Origin: Rhodobacteraceae bacterium UBA6273
Lineage (GTDB): Bacteria; Pseudomonadota; Alphaproteobacteria; Rhodobacterales; Rhodobacteraceae
DNA: 18,978 nt
Reading direction: 5' to 3'
Assembly (NCBI GenBank): GCA_002440625.1
Contig: DJUV01000336.1
Span: 1-18,978, forward strand
This document shows, in pieces, positions 1 through 7,783 of the stretch. A model generated the notes under the pieces. The model saw only the letters and a program-made list of their open reading frames with translations, was not told where the DNA came from and did not search any database. Each line of letters opens with the position of its first letter. Positions within the stretch are counted from its first letter, which is position 1. Position numbers and translations under genes: made by a program.

Positions 1-668
1 CCCGACTGGAACCAGACCCAGGTGTCGCGGTACTCCGCCTCGGGGAAGCGCCTGGCGATCTCCAGCTCCATCGCGTCGCGCCCCGCCATCGCCACGTCGA
101 TCTCCCGCGCGCCGACCTTCACCGCATCGCGGATGGCAAAGCCGCCCACATCGGCGACATTGGCGCCATGCTTGATAAGCGCGATCTCGGCCGCCGACTT
201 ATGCATCCGCTGCTTCATGGTCGCCGGCGCAATGTCGATCACCTTCGAGGGCGACAGGAACGCCTTCAGCTTGTCGGACTGCAACAGCGTCAGGTGATCC
301 GCCTCATAGCCGATCACGCGCCCCGGCCCCGTCACCGACAGGATCGCCCGCCAGTAATTGTCGCGCTGCCAGTCGGTATAGGTGATGTTGTCGCCATGGC
401 TCCGCCGCCAGGGCTGGCCGGCGTCGATGCCGGCTGAAATCGTCACACCTTCCGTCGCCGTCACAACCAGCGCATAGGGCCGCCCGAAGGAGCAATAGAG
501 AAAGCCCGAGTAATAGGCGATGTTGTGCATCGAGGTGAGGACGACCGCCTCAACCCCCATCGCATCCATGATCGCGCGCAAGCCGCCAATCCGCTGGTCG
601 TATTCCGACGCGGCGAAGGGGAGGACGCGGTCGCCCTGGTGGAATTTGTACTGTTGTGGACGTTCCAT
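1..668 (-). CDS. Creatinase (creatine amidinohydrolase), N-terminal part, cut by the left window edge
   Basis: Creatinase hydrolyses creatine to sarcosine and urea in the cytoplasm. About 222 codons are visible of a family length near 400. The N-terminal domain matches the Pseudomonas putida enzyme closely as I remember it: TSMHNIAYYSGFLYCSFGRP (residues 45-64), then ALVV, DAGQPWRR and TDWQRDNY. F61 and R63 correspond to the creatine-carboxylate contacts F62 and R64 of that enzyme. The visible part ends in WVWFQS, just before the pita-bread catalytic domain, so the catalytic His lies outside the window. The ATG is preceded by AGG at 7 nt spacing. A dyad lies directly upstream at 672-694. Distinct from prolidases because of the SFGRP segment. 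Family call is firm; activity is inferred. Confidence 0.9.
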   Translation of the reverse strand, partial: MERPQQYKFHQGDRVLPFAASEYDQRIGGLRAIMDAMGVEAVVLTSMHNIAYYSGFLYCSFGRPYALVVTATEGVTISAGIDAGQPWRRSHGDNITYTDWQRDNYWRAILSVTGPGRVIGYEADHLTLLQSDKLKAFLSPSKVIDIAPATMKQRMHKSAAEIALIKHGANVADVGGFAIRDAVKVGAREIDVAMAGRDAMELEIARRFPEAEYRDTWVWFQS

Positions 669-671
669 GTT

Positions 672-694
672 CAGACCTCATCATGAGGGGTCTG
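672..694. promoter_or_regulatory. Dyad just upstream of the creatinase start
   Basis: CAGACCTCAT (672-681) and ATGAGGGGTCTG (683-694) form an inverted repeat around one central base, with a 2-base bulge in the right arm. It starts four bases upstream of the creatinase ATG and overlaps its ribosome-binding region on the minus strand. It could be an operator or a 5'-leader hairpin. No regulator gene is visible here to tie it to. The role is inference. Confidence 0.35.
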
Positions 695-699
695 AGAGC

Positions 700-729
700 G
701 TACCCGGACCCCGAAAGGTCCCGGCGTAC
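700..729. other. Imperfect inverted repeat in the creatinase upstream region
   Basis: GTACCCGGACC (700-710) pairs with GGTCCCGGCGTAC (717-729) around the loop CCGAAA, with two single-base bulges. It belongs to the 337-base non-coding stretch 669-1005. In that stretch I see only this dyad, the one at 672-694, the REP-like pair at 876-944 and a possible promoter near 950. No coding frame in the stretch is credible. Confidence 0.35.
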
Positions 730-875
730 AGGACTTCTGGCGGAATGCTCCGCAAGCAACGGGGTGGCCCCCTGCGGCGACGCCATCGCCACGGCTCGGG
801 GGCGGTGTAGCGGGTGGATCTGGTGGATGCTGGCCGGAAAGCGACATGGCGGGTCGCTGGGGGAAGGCGCCGAGC

Positions 876-944
876 CGTAGGATGCGTGATTTCACGCATC
901 GAAGCCGGGCGCTTGGCATGGTGCGTGCGAGTACGCACGCTACG
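876..944. repeat. REP-like pair: two GTAG-headed palindromes in opposite orientation
   Basis: GTAG (877-880) is followed directly by the palindrome GATGCGTGATTTCACGCATC (881-900; 9-bp arms). After about 20 bases a second hairpin follows: GCGTGCG (923-929), loop AGTA, CGCACGC (934-940). On the minus strand that hairpin is likewise headed by GTAG (943-940, overlapping the stem by one base). The outer CGTAG (876-880) and CTACG (940-944) are inverted. A GTAG tetranucleotide next to an imperfect palindrome, used in facing pairs, is the hallmark of REP/BIME elements mobilised by RAYT (Y1 TnpA-REP) enzymes. The structure is seen directly; membership in a genomic REP family is inference. Confidence 0.55.
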
Positions 945-949
945 CTCGC

Positions 950-978
950 TTGACGTTGGCCTGCATCACAATCATTCC
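950..978 (+). promoter_or_regulatory. Possible sigma70-type promoter for the AT-rich gene
   Basis: TTGACG at 950-955 matches the -35 consensus in five of six bases. A weak AT-leaning -10 candidate lies around 973-978 (CATTCC) at about 17 bp spacing. It sits between the REP-like pair and the gene starting at 1006. The -10 is poor, so this is tentative. Confidence 0.25.
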
Positions 979-1005
979 TACGGAGAGCATTCAGAGGGTG
1001 CCAGT

Positions 1006-1632
1006 TTGCGAAAAGTAGTTCTGACCGCAGCGACAGTTGCCTTTATCGCCATAGTCTACAGTTTCGCCGACGGTGGTGATGGAGGTAGTACCACTGTAGA
1101 GTTTGGAGCAGGCAGTCAGAAGCCGGAGCAGCGCACAGATGATCCAATTTCTCGAAAGGATGACCGCGATTTGCTATTGGATATATTTTCTGACAACAGC
1201 AAATATATCATCGATAGCGACCACACCATAGACTACTATGATCTCGATGAAGCACATATAGGCACTCTCATACGAGACGCCGAACTTGGACGCCCGTCTT
1301 TGATTTGGTCTCAGACTTCGTCCACTATAAGTTGGAACAAGAACTGCGACATCAAAGTCAGTGTCAAAACCATTCTTCCGCGACTACCTTCTGGATCTCC
1401 ATCCGACCAAGGAGGTCGCTCGCCTGCAAAGGCAATATTGCAGGCCATCGAAGCGTTTGAAAAGACTCGGCGGGATTTTTCCTTTCATTTTGCATATGAA
1501 ATAAAAAGAGCAAAATGCCCTTCTGAGTATCAAGAAATATTAGGCTACTGGGTCGCGCAAGAATCGATATATGGAAAACGGGTCCATTTTGGGTTCAGAG
1601 GCCTGGACGGCTTCGTCAAATCCGCTAATTGA
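1006..1632 (+). CDS. AT-rich orphan gene for a small anchored or secreted protein of unknown function
   Basis: I do not recognise this 208-residue protein. The TTG start is chosen because it follows an AGAGGG ribosome-binding site by 7 bases and begins a signal/anchor-like N-terminus (RKVVLTAATVAFIAIVYSFA). The same frame runs back to an ATG at 814, but those codons are GC-rich and cross the REP-like element. The mature part is acidic at first (DDPISRKDDRDLLLDIF), then has a tyrosine-rich segment (TIDYYDLDEAHIGTL) and two cysteines (NKNCDIKV, RAKCPSEY) that could form a disulfide. I counted 46 G/C in 1141-1260 (38%), far below the neighbouring genes, which suggests recent transfer. It is monocistronic, and its end converges on exoD 41 bases away. 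Confidence 0.65.
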   Translation: MRKVVLTAATVAFIAIVYSFADGGDGGSTTVEFGAGSQKPEQRTDDPISRKDDRDLLLDIFSDNSKYIIDSDHTIDYYDLDEAHIGTLIRDAELGRPSLIWSQTSSTISWNKNCDIKVSVKTILPRLPSGSPSDQGGRSPAKAILQAIEAFEKTRRDFSFHFAYEIKRAKCPSEYQEILGYWVAQESIYGKRVHFGFRGLDGFVKSAN

Positions 1633-1673
1633 CCAAAAACTCAATAGTTTAGCCAGTCCCCTCCCCTCCCCCC

Positions 1674-2381
1674 TCACCCAAACGCATTCATCAGCACGAA
1701 CACCGCCGATTTCACCAGCGCATAGACCACCCCCGCCACGATGACCAACGACACACCCCCGATGACGACCCCGCTCAGCACCCAGACTCCGTCCCGTTCC
1801 AGCACCCCCAAGGCGATCAGGCAGATGGCGAAGGCCGGCAGCATGTTGCCCAAGGGGATCGGCAGCACCAGGACCGCCGCCAGCACAAGGCAGACCGCGC
1901 CCAGCACCCGCTCCGGCCCATAGCCGACAAAGACCGACCAGCGCGGCTTCAGAAGCCTTTCGGCCCGGCTGAGGAGGGCCGAGATACGGTCCACCAGTTG
2001 CCCGAAGCTGTAGCGCGACATGCTCCGCTCGCCGATGAAGCGCGGCAGCCACGGCACCCGGCCAAGCATCATCTGGAACGAGAGGTAGAGAAGCGGCAGC
2101 CCGAGGATGCCCGAAGTGCCGGGCGGCGTCGGCAGCACATTCGGCAGCGCGAAGAGAAGGATCAGCGCCGCCCGCCCGCGTCCGCCGAGAAGCTTCAGAA
2201 GATCGCCGACCGCGATATAGTCGCGGCTCTCGTCCCCGGCGATGGTCGTCAGGACCTCCGACAGCGGCTTCTTCCGCTCCTGCCGCGACTCGCCCTTGCG
2301 CCCGCCGTCCTCGTGCAGATGCGCGGCTTCATCCTCCGCCGCATCGGGCGTTTCAGTCTCGGCTCTGTGTTCGTCGGTCAT
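1674..2381 (-). CDS. exoD: ExoD-family integral membrane protein (exopolysaccharide synthesis)
   Basis: The 235-residue product fits the ExoD family, named from a rhizobial locus affecting exopolysaccharide production; the biochemical role is not settled. Residues 1-38 are a charged, mostly acidic extension without predicted structure. The conserved core starts at PLSEVLTTIAG and carries the family segment ALPNVLPTPPGTSGILGLPL (78-97). Later come SMSRYSFGQLVDRI, KPRWSVF and GPERVLGA. Hydrophobic stretches lie near 70-88, 93-107, 158-175, 178-193 and 200-222. The ATG at 2381 has no clear Shine-Dalgarno. The frame stays open far upstream, but only as antisense of the permease gene. It diverges from the transporter operon, with a C6/G6 dyad (2401-2428) between them. 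Confidence 0.85.
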   Translation of the reverse strand: MTDEHRAETETPDAAEDEAAHLHEDGGRKGESRQERKKPLSEVLTTIAGDESRDYIAVGDLLKLLGGRGRAALILLFALPNVLPTPPGTSGILGLPLLYLSFQMMLGRVPWLPRFIGERSMSRYSFGQLVDRISALLSRAERLLKPRWSVFVGYGPERVLGAVCLVLAAVLVLPIPLGNMLPAFAICLIALGVLERDGVWVLSGVVIGGVSLVIVAGVVYALVKSAVFVLMNAFG

Positions 2382-2481
2382 GGCTCGGGCAATCTGAGGT
2401 CCCCCCGACCCTAGAGGGCCGAGGGGGGCGTGAGAAGGGGCATTCACCGCAGGTGCCAATTGCCGCACCGCCGCCCCAACT

Positions 2482-2546
2482 GTCGGGCAAAATGCCCGAC
2501 GCCTGTCGGGACGGATGTCCGACGCTTGGCCGACGGATGTCCGACG
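2482..2546. repeat. Three tandem GTCGG/CCGAC dyads between exoD and the permease operon
   Basis: The first unit, GTCGGGCAAAATGCCCGAC (2482-2500), is a perfect 8-bp dyad. The second (about 2505-2524) and third (about 2531-2546) share the exact 15-mer GACGGATGTCCGACG at 2510-2524 and 2532-2546, with a 22-bp period. All three keep the CCGACG end. The array stops 7 bases before the -35 candidate of the permease operon. It could be a cooperative operator or an intergenic repeat family. The structure is seen directly; the role is not known. Confidence 0.55.
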
Positions 2547-2553
2547 GCCCCAC

Positions 2554-2582
2554 TGGACCGGAGCCCGCCTTCCCCCTAGCCT
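2554..2582 (+). promoter_or_regulatory. Candidate promoter placing the permease mRNA start at or next to its ATG
   Basis: TGGACC (2554-2559) and TAGCCT (2577-2582) are separated by 17 bp and resemble a GC-rich-organism sigma70 promoter. The ATG lies only 6 bases past the -10, and no Shine-Dalgarno precedes it. The transcript would therefore be leaderless or nearly so. Each box is only a partial consensus match. Confidence 0.35.
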
Positions 2583-2588
2583 CGCGCC

Positions 2589-3532
<944 letters not shown>

Positions 3533-3536
<4 letters not shown>

Positions 3537-4342
3537 GGCTGTCCTTCGCCCTTGGCCTTGCCCTGACGCTGACGGCGCTGACCGCCGCGCTGGTCTCGCT
3601 TTTCTGGACGCCCTATGACGTCGCGGCGCTCAGCATCGCCGACAAGCTCCAGCCCCCCTCGCCCGCCCACTGGCTCGGCACCGATCACTTCGGCCGCGAC
3701 ATCGGCTCCATGCTGATGGCCGGCGCCCGGACCTCGATCGCGGTGGCGCTGGTGGCGGTCGGGATCGGCATGGGGATCGGCGTGCCTCTTGGCCTGCTGG
3801 CCGCCGCCAATGGCGGGTTGGTCGACGAATTTGTCATGCGCGGCAATGACTTGATCTTCGCCTTCCCCTCGCTCGTCATCGCCATTCTCATCACCGCCGT
3901 CTTCGGGCCATCGGCGGTCAATGCGATCATCGCCATCGGCATCTTCAACATCCCGGTCTTTGCGAGGGTGACGCGCGGCGGGGCGCTCGGCCTCTGGCCG
4001 CTCGACTTCATCCGGGCGGCGGAGGTCATCGGCAAAGGCCCAGCGCGGATCTCGCTGGAGCATATCCTGCCCAACATCGCCAATCTTCTCATCGTGCAGG
4101 GCACCATCCAGTTTTCGCTCGGCATCCTCGCCGAAGCGGGGCTGAGCTATGTCGGCCTTGGCGCGCAGCCCCCGACGCCAAGCTGGGGCCGGATGCTGGC
4201 CGAGGCGCAGACGATGGTTGCGCTCGCGCCCCATGTGGCGATCGTTCCCGGCCTCGCCATCGTCGGGACGGTGCTTGGCCTCAACCTTCTCGGCGACGGC
4301 TTGCGCGACCGGCTCGACCCGCGCCTCAGGGGGCGGGCATGA
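3533..4342 (+). CDS. ABC transporter permease, DppC/OppC type
   Basis: Partner permease of the preceding gene, 269 residues. Diagnostic segments are HWLGTDHFGRDIGSMLMAGA (46-65), then RTSI, the EAA loop DFIRAAEVIGKGPARISLEH (158-177) leading into ILPN, and the C-terminal AGLSYVGLGAQPPTPSWGRM (202-221). It closes with GDGLRDRLDPRLRGRA, typical of the family. The start overlaps the upstream stop by four bases, and its own stop overlaps the start of a 23-codon ORF in the same way. Genes for the ATPases and the binding protein usually adjoin this pair and are missing on both sides. The system must borrow them from elsewhere or is degraded. Confidence 0.9.
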
Positions 4343-4410
4343 GGCGGCTGGACCTTCACTCCCAGCTCGGGGACAGTGCTTCGGGTGGCTGGGTTGGAGG
4401 TAGGCGATGA
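4339..4410 (+). other. 23-codon ORF bridging the DppC-type permease and the SDR gene
   Basis: An ORF (MRRLDLHSQL..., ending GGWVGGRR) starts at an ATG overlapping the permease stop (ATGA) and stops at a TGA overlapping the SDR start (ATGA). It fills the gap exactly. It is too short to assign a function. It may be a coupling peptide that carries ribosomes to the SDR start, or a leftover after loss of an ATPase gene that would normally begin here. Nothing shows it is made as a protein. Confidence 0.25.
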
Positions 4411-5138
4411 TGCGGCTTGAGGGCAAGGTGGCCATTGTCACCGGCGCGGGCTCCGGCTTCGGCACCGGCATTGCGCGGAAGTTCGCGGGCGAAGGCGCGC
4501 GGGTGATCGTCGCCGACATCAACCTAGAGGCGGCGGAAGCCGTCGCCGCCGAAATCGGCGGCTGCGCTGTGCGCGTCGATGTCGCCTCGGGGGACAGCGT
4601 GGCGGCGATGGCCGGGGCGGCTGGCCCGGTCGATATCCTCGTGAACAATGCCGGCATCACCCATCTGCCAGCCCTGATGGAAGAGGTCGGCGAGGCCGAT
4701 TTCGACCGGGTTTTCGCCGTCAACTGCAAGTCGGTCTACCTGACGGCGCGGGCTTTCGTTCCGGCGATGAAGGCCCGGGGGCGGGGGGCGATCCTCAACG
4801 TCGCCTCGACAGCGGGCCTGTCGCCCCGGCCAAGACTCAACTGGTACAACGCCTCGAAGGGCTGGATGATCACCGCGACCAAGGCGATGGCGGTGGAACT
4901 GGCGCCCTTCGGTGTCCGCGTGAACGCGATCTGCCCGGTGGCGGGCGAGACGCCGCTGCTGAAGAGCTTCATGGGCGAGGATACGCCGGAGATGCGTGCG
5001 AAGTTCCTGGCGACGATTCCCCTTGGCCGGTTCTCCACGCCCGAGGACATGGCCAATGCCGCCTGCTTCCTCTGTTCGGACGAGGCGTCGATGGTGACGG
5101 GCGTGGCGCTTGAGGTGGATGGCGGGCGCTGTATCTGA
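4407..5138 (+). CDS. Short-chain dehydrogenase/reductase (classical SDR)
   Basis: A 243-residue Rossmann-fold oxidoreductase. It has the cofactor motif TGAGSGFG (12-19), D37 after the second strand (favouring NAD over NADP), NNAG (80-83), and the catalytic set S134, Y147 and K151 (YNASK). The C-terminus LEVDGGRCI is usual for the FabG/glucose-dehydrogenase-like group. GGAGG lies 7 bases before the ATG at 4407; a second ATG follows at once, so the true start could be three bases later. It is transcribed with the permeases. Substrate is unknown, most likely a hydroxy or keto acid or an alcohol freed by the same pathway. The family call is firm, the reaction is not. Confidence 0.88.
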   Translation: MMRLEGKVAIVTGAGSGFGTGIARKFAGEGARVIVADINLEAAEAVAAEIGGCAVRVDVASGDSVAAMAGAAGPVDILVNNAGITHLPALMEEVGEADFDRVFAVNCKSVYLTARAFVPAMKARGRGAILNVASTAGLSPRPRLNWYNASKGWMITATKAMAVELAPFGVRVNAICPVAGETPLLKSFMGEDTPEMRAKFLATIPLGRFSTPEDMANAACFLCSDEASMVTGVALEVDGGRCI

Positions 5139-5144
5139 CGGCAA

Positions 5145-5193
5145 GGCCGGGGGCCTGCCCCCGGACCCCCGAGGTATTTCCGGCAAGATGAAA
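5145..5193. repeat. Rhodobacteraceae-type intergenic element: GC hairpin plus GAGGTATTTCCGGCAAGATG tail
   Basis: CCGGGGGC (5147-5154), loop CT, GCCCCCGG (5157-5164) form a perfect 8-bp stem. It is followed by a C-run and then GAGGTATTTCCGGCAAGATG (5171-5190). I associate this arrangement, a GC hairpin followed by GAGGTATTT...CAAGATGAAA, with many intergenic regions of this family, from memory and not from a search. A related AAATACC segment occurs in the opposite orientation at 14188-14222. Here it fills the gap between the SDR and the peptidase. Confidence 0.5.
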
Positions 5194-5203
5194 TGAGGGG
5201 CAA

Positions 5204-6196
5204 ATGCGACCGGGACCGCGAAATCTCATCACCGATGTGGCGAGCCTCAGGGTCGGCAATGCCGAGGATCATCGGGTGCGCACGGGTTCGACCGTTCTTG
5301 TGGGCGACCGGCCTTTCACCGCCGCCGTTCATGTCATGGGCGGCGCGCCGGGGACGCGGGAGACGGATTTGCTGGCCCCCGACAAGCTGGTGCAGGAGGT
5401 TGATGCGCTGGTGCTGTCCGGCGGCTCGGCCTTTGGCCTTGATGCGGCTTCGGGCGTGGCCGATGCCTTGCGCGGAATGGGGCGTGGCTTCGATGTCGGC
5501 GGGCAGAAGGTGCCGATCGTGCCGGGGGCGATCCTCTTTGATCTGCTGAACGGCGGCAACAAGGACTGGGGGGAGAACCCCTACAAGCGACTCGGGCGGG
5601 AGGCGCTGCTGGCAGCGGGGGAGGAGTTTGCGCTTGGGACGGCGGGGGCCGGTACCGGGGCGCTGGTGCACGATCTGAAGGGCGGGCTTGGCTCGGCGTC
5701 GGTTGTGCTGGAAAGCGGGATCACCGTCGGGGCGCTGGTCGCGGTCAATGCGCTGGGGAAGGTCACGGTCGGTGGCGGGCCGGAGTTCTGGGCCGCCCCT
5801 TTCGAGATGGGGGATGAGTTCGGCGGGCTGGGCATGGGAAGCGGGTTCGATCCCGGCGCGGAACCGGCCCTGATGAAGCGCCTGGGCGAGGCGACGACCA
5901 TCGCCATCGTCGCCACTGATGCCGCCCTGACGCAGGCGCAGGCGCAAAGGATGGCGGTGGCGGCGCATGATGGCATGGCGCGGGCCATCCTGCCGTCGCA
6001 CACGCCTTTCGACGGCGATCTGGTCTTTGCCGCCGCGACCGGGGCGCGCCAGATAGCCGATCCTGTGACGGATCCGTTCCTGATCGGTCATGCCGCGGCG
6101 ACCTGCCTTGCCCGGGCCATCGCGCGCGGGGTTTTTGCGGCGACGACCCGGGCGGGCGACCTCATCCCGACCTGGGCCGCGCGACATGGCGGCTGA
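5204..6196 (+). CDS. P1-family peptidase (DmpA/NylC-like N-terminal-nucleophile hydrolase)
   Basis: Members of this family are made as a precursor that cuts itself, the new N-terminal Ser/Thr becoming the nucleophile. Known activities include L-aminopeptidase/D-amidase (DmpA), beta-peptidase (BapA) and nylon-oligomer hydrolase (NylC). The 330-residue protein shows NLITDVASLRVGNAED, LSGGSAFGLDAASGV, GTAGAGTGALVHDLKGGLGS (145-164), VALNALG-like VAVNALG, and AHDGMARAILPSHTPFDGD. Aligning TTIAIVATDA with DmpA GSIIVVVATDA from memory puts the cut between A230 and T231. AGGGG precedes the ATG at about 3-5 bases, which is tight. There is no signal peptide, so it is cytoplasmic. With the transporter it fits uptake and hydrolysis of small peptides or amides. 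Confidence 0.88.
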   Translation: MRPGPRNLITDVASLRVGNAEDHRVRTGSTVLVGDRPFTAAVHVMGGAPGTRETDLLAPDKLVQEVDALVLSGGSAFGLDAASGVADALRGMGRGFDVGGQKVPIVPGAILFDLLNGGNKDWGENPYKRLGREALLAAGEEFALGTAGAGTGALVHDLKGGLGSASVVLESGITVGALVAVNALGKVTVGGGPEFWAAPFEMGDEFGGLGMGSGFDPGAEPALMKRLGEATTIAIVATDAALTQAQAQRMAVAAHDGMARAILPSHTPFDGDLVFAAATGARQIADPVTDPFLIGHAAATCLARAIARGVFAATTRAGDLIPTWAARHGG

Positions 6197-6932
6197 GGAC
6201 CGGCTCTACGACGATGCGGCGCTGGCGCGGTTCTACGACCTCGACAATGGCTGGACGGCGGATCGCGACTTCTGCCTGACGCTTGCGAAAGGGTGCGGGT
6301 CGGTGCTCGACCTCGGTTGCGGTACCGGCGCGCTGGCCTTGCGCATCGCTGGCGAAACCGGCGCCTCGGTGGTGGCGGTCGACCCGGCGCGGGCGATGCT
6401 GGATCTGGCGCGGGCCAAGCCGGGGGCCGGGGCGGTGCGCTGGGTCGAGGCGGATGCGCGGCGGCTGCACCTCGGGGGGCGCTTTGAGCTCATCGTGATG
6501 ACCGGCCATGCGTTTCAGGTCTTTCTGACGGATGCCGACCGCTCCGCCTGTCTAGCCTGCATCGCGCGCCACCTTGCGCCTGACGGGCATTTCATCTTCG
6601 ACATGCGCAACCCGGCGCGGCGGGAATGGGAGGAGTGGCACCCCGCCCTGTCGCGCCGTCGCTTCGACGATCCGGTCCTTGGCGCAGTCGATGCCTGGAA
6701 CGACGTGTCATGGGACGAGGCGGCTGAGGTCGTGACCTATGAGACGGTCTATGAGGCCCCTGGCGGCCATGTGTTCCGCGCAGCCTCGCGGATCGGGTTT
6801 ACGGATCGCACGCGGCTGGAGGCGCTGATCCGGGCGGCAGGGCTGAGGGTGGAGCGCTGGTATGGCGACTGGACCGGGGCGGAGTGTGGGAACGATAGCC
6901 CGGAGTTCATTCCCTATGGCCGGCTGGCCTGA
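6186..6932 (+). CDS. Class I SAM-dependent methyltransferase
   Basis: A 248-residue Rossmann-like methyltransferase. It has motif I LDLGCGTGAL (41-50), the acidic residue of motif II in VAVDPARAML (D66), VEADARRL around motif III, and the post-core segment GHFIFDMRNPA. The start at 6186 overlaps the end of the peptidase gene by 11 bases and lacks a clear Shine-Dalgarno, which suggests coupling. The conserved part (RLYDDAALARFYD) starts six residues in, so a longer upstream start is unlikely. The methyl acceptor is unknown. Its 3' end overlaps the convergent hydrolase gene by 19 bases. Confidence 0.82.
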   Translation: MAAEDRLYDDAALARFYDLDNGWTADRDFCLTLAKGCGSVLDLGCGTGALALRIAGETGASVVAVDPARAMLDLARAKPGAGAVRWVEADARRLHLGGRFELIVMTGHAFQVFLTDADRSACLACIARHLAPDGHFIFDMRNPARREWEEWHPALSRRRFDDPVLGAVDAWNDVSWDEAAEVVTYETVYEAPGGHVFRAASRIGFTDRTRLEALIRAAGLRVERWYGDWTGAECGNDSPEFIPYGRLA

Positions 6933-7717
6933 CCGATCAGTACCTGCATCAGCGGGCTTTCGACCGTCTCCATCCCCTCCATCACATCGAAATGGTGGCG
7001 CCCCGGCTCGACCGTGACCGGGCAGGCCCAGGCGTTGCCGAGACGGCGGGACTGATCGCGGTAGGCGGGCCTTTCCTCGCCACCGACCCAGATATGGATC
7101 TTCACCCCACTCCGGGGTGCCAGCAGGACCGGGCTTTCCGACCGGGCAACCACGTCGTCGATGCGCAGGACCGCATTCATCGAGGTTTCGCGGAGCGGCC
7201 TCAGATCGGCGAGCGGTGAGATTGGGACCACACGCGCGATCCGGGCCGCGAGGAAGGGGTCGAACGTCATATCCGCCGCGGCCATGCGCGCGGCAAGATG
7301 CCCGCCCGCCGAATGGCCGGTGATGACGACCGGCCCGGCGACCTCGGCCGCCGCGCGGGTGACGGCACTTGCCACCTGCCGCGTCATCTCGGGGATCATT
7401 GCGGCAGGCGCCAGCGTGTAGGCCGGCATCGCCACCGCCCAGCCCCTTGCCAACGCCCCGGCGGCGATGTGGGAGAAGTCGCGCGGGCTGAAGGCGAGCC
7501 ATTCGCCGCCGTGGATGAAGACCAGAAGCCCGGCAGACTCCCCCTCCGGCAGGAAGAGGTCGAACCACTCCACCTTTCCCCCGCCATAGGGCAGGCCAAG
7601 CCGGGCGCGGGTGCCAAGACTGGTACGAAACGCCTCCGCTTCGGCCTCCCAGCGCGCTGGATAGTCGTTGCCGCCGGGAATATGCTTTGCATTCGCAAAG
7701 GCCGCGTCATATCTCAT
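6914..7717 (-). CDS. Alpha/beta hydrolase related to kynurenine formamidase
   Basis: A 267-residue alpha/beta-hydrolase-fold enzyme. The oxyanion motif HGGEW (69-73) resembles the HGGYW of arylformamidases. The nucleophile is S136 in GHSAG (134-138). SPLADLRPL resembles the DLRPL segment common in that group. The acid is probably an acidic residue in VGGEERPAY (E214 or E215), and the base H241 or H242 in GRHHFDV. Formamide, ester or amide substrates are all possible, and tryptophan catabolism is not implied by its neighbours. It is cytoplasmic with no signal peptide. An AGAGGA sequence lies about 8-9 bases before the ATG. It diverges from gabD over an 85-base gap. Confidence 0.8.
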   Translation of the reverse strand: MRYDAAFANAKHIPGGNDYPARWEAEAEAFRTSLGTRARLGLPYGGGKVEWFDLFLPEGESAGLLVFIHGGEWLAFSPRDFSHIAAGALARGWAVAMPAYTLAPAAMIPEMTRQVASAVTRAAAEVAGPVVITGHSAGGHLAARMAAADMTFDPFLAARIARVVPISPLADLRPLRETSMNAVLRIDDVVARSESPVLLAPRSGVKIHIWVGGEERPAYRDQSRRLGNAWACPVTVEPGRHHFDVMEGMETVESPLMQVLIGQASRP

Positions 7718-7771
7718 GGCCGATATCCTCTGCCAGGGCGCAAGGGCTGGACTTTTCCGGTCGCCCGGTGC

Positions 7772-7783
7772 ATTTGATCAAAT
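7772..7783. promoter_or_regulatory. 12-bp palindrome between the hydrolase and gabD
   Basis: ATTTGATCAAAT is a perfect palindrome in a GC-rich setting, 19 bases upstream of the gabD ATG and inside the only shared control region of two divergent genes. It could be an operator for a dimeric repressor. TTGAT/ATCAA recalls FNR half-sites, but the required 4-bp spacer is absent. Function is inference. Confidence 0.35.

Noticed and set aside
814..1005. N-terminal extension of the AT-rich gene to an ATG at 814
   Set aside because: The extension crosses the REP-like palindromes, is GC-rich unlike the rest, and lacks a signal peptide at its start; the TTG at 1006 has a good ribosome-binding site.
1633..1673. 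AAACT-CAAT-AGTTT as a terminator between the orphan gene and exoD
   Set aside because: Five-bp AT stem without a T-run; too weak.
4736..6187. 483-codon minus-strand open frame
   Set aside because: Antisense to the SDR and peptidase genes, which have clear motifs; the translation is Arg/His-rich without domains.
7772..7783. FNR/Anr box
   Set aside because: An FNR site needs TTGAT-N4-ATCAA; here the half-sites overlap with no spacer.
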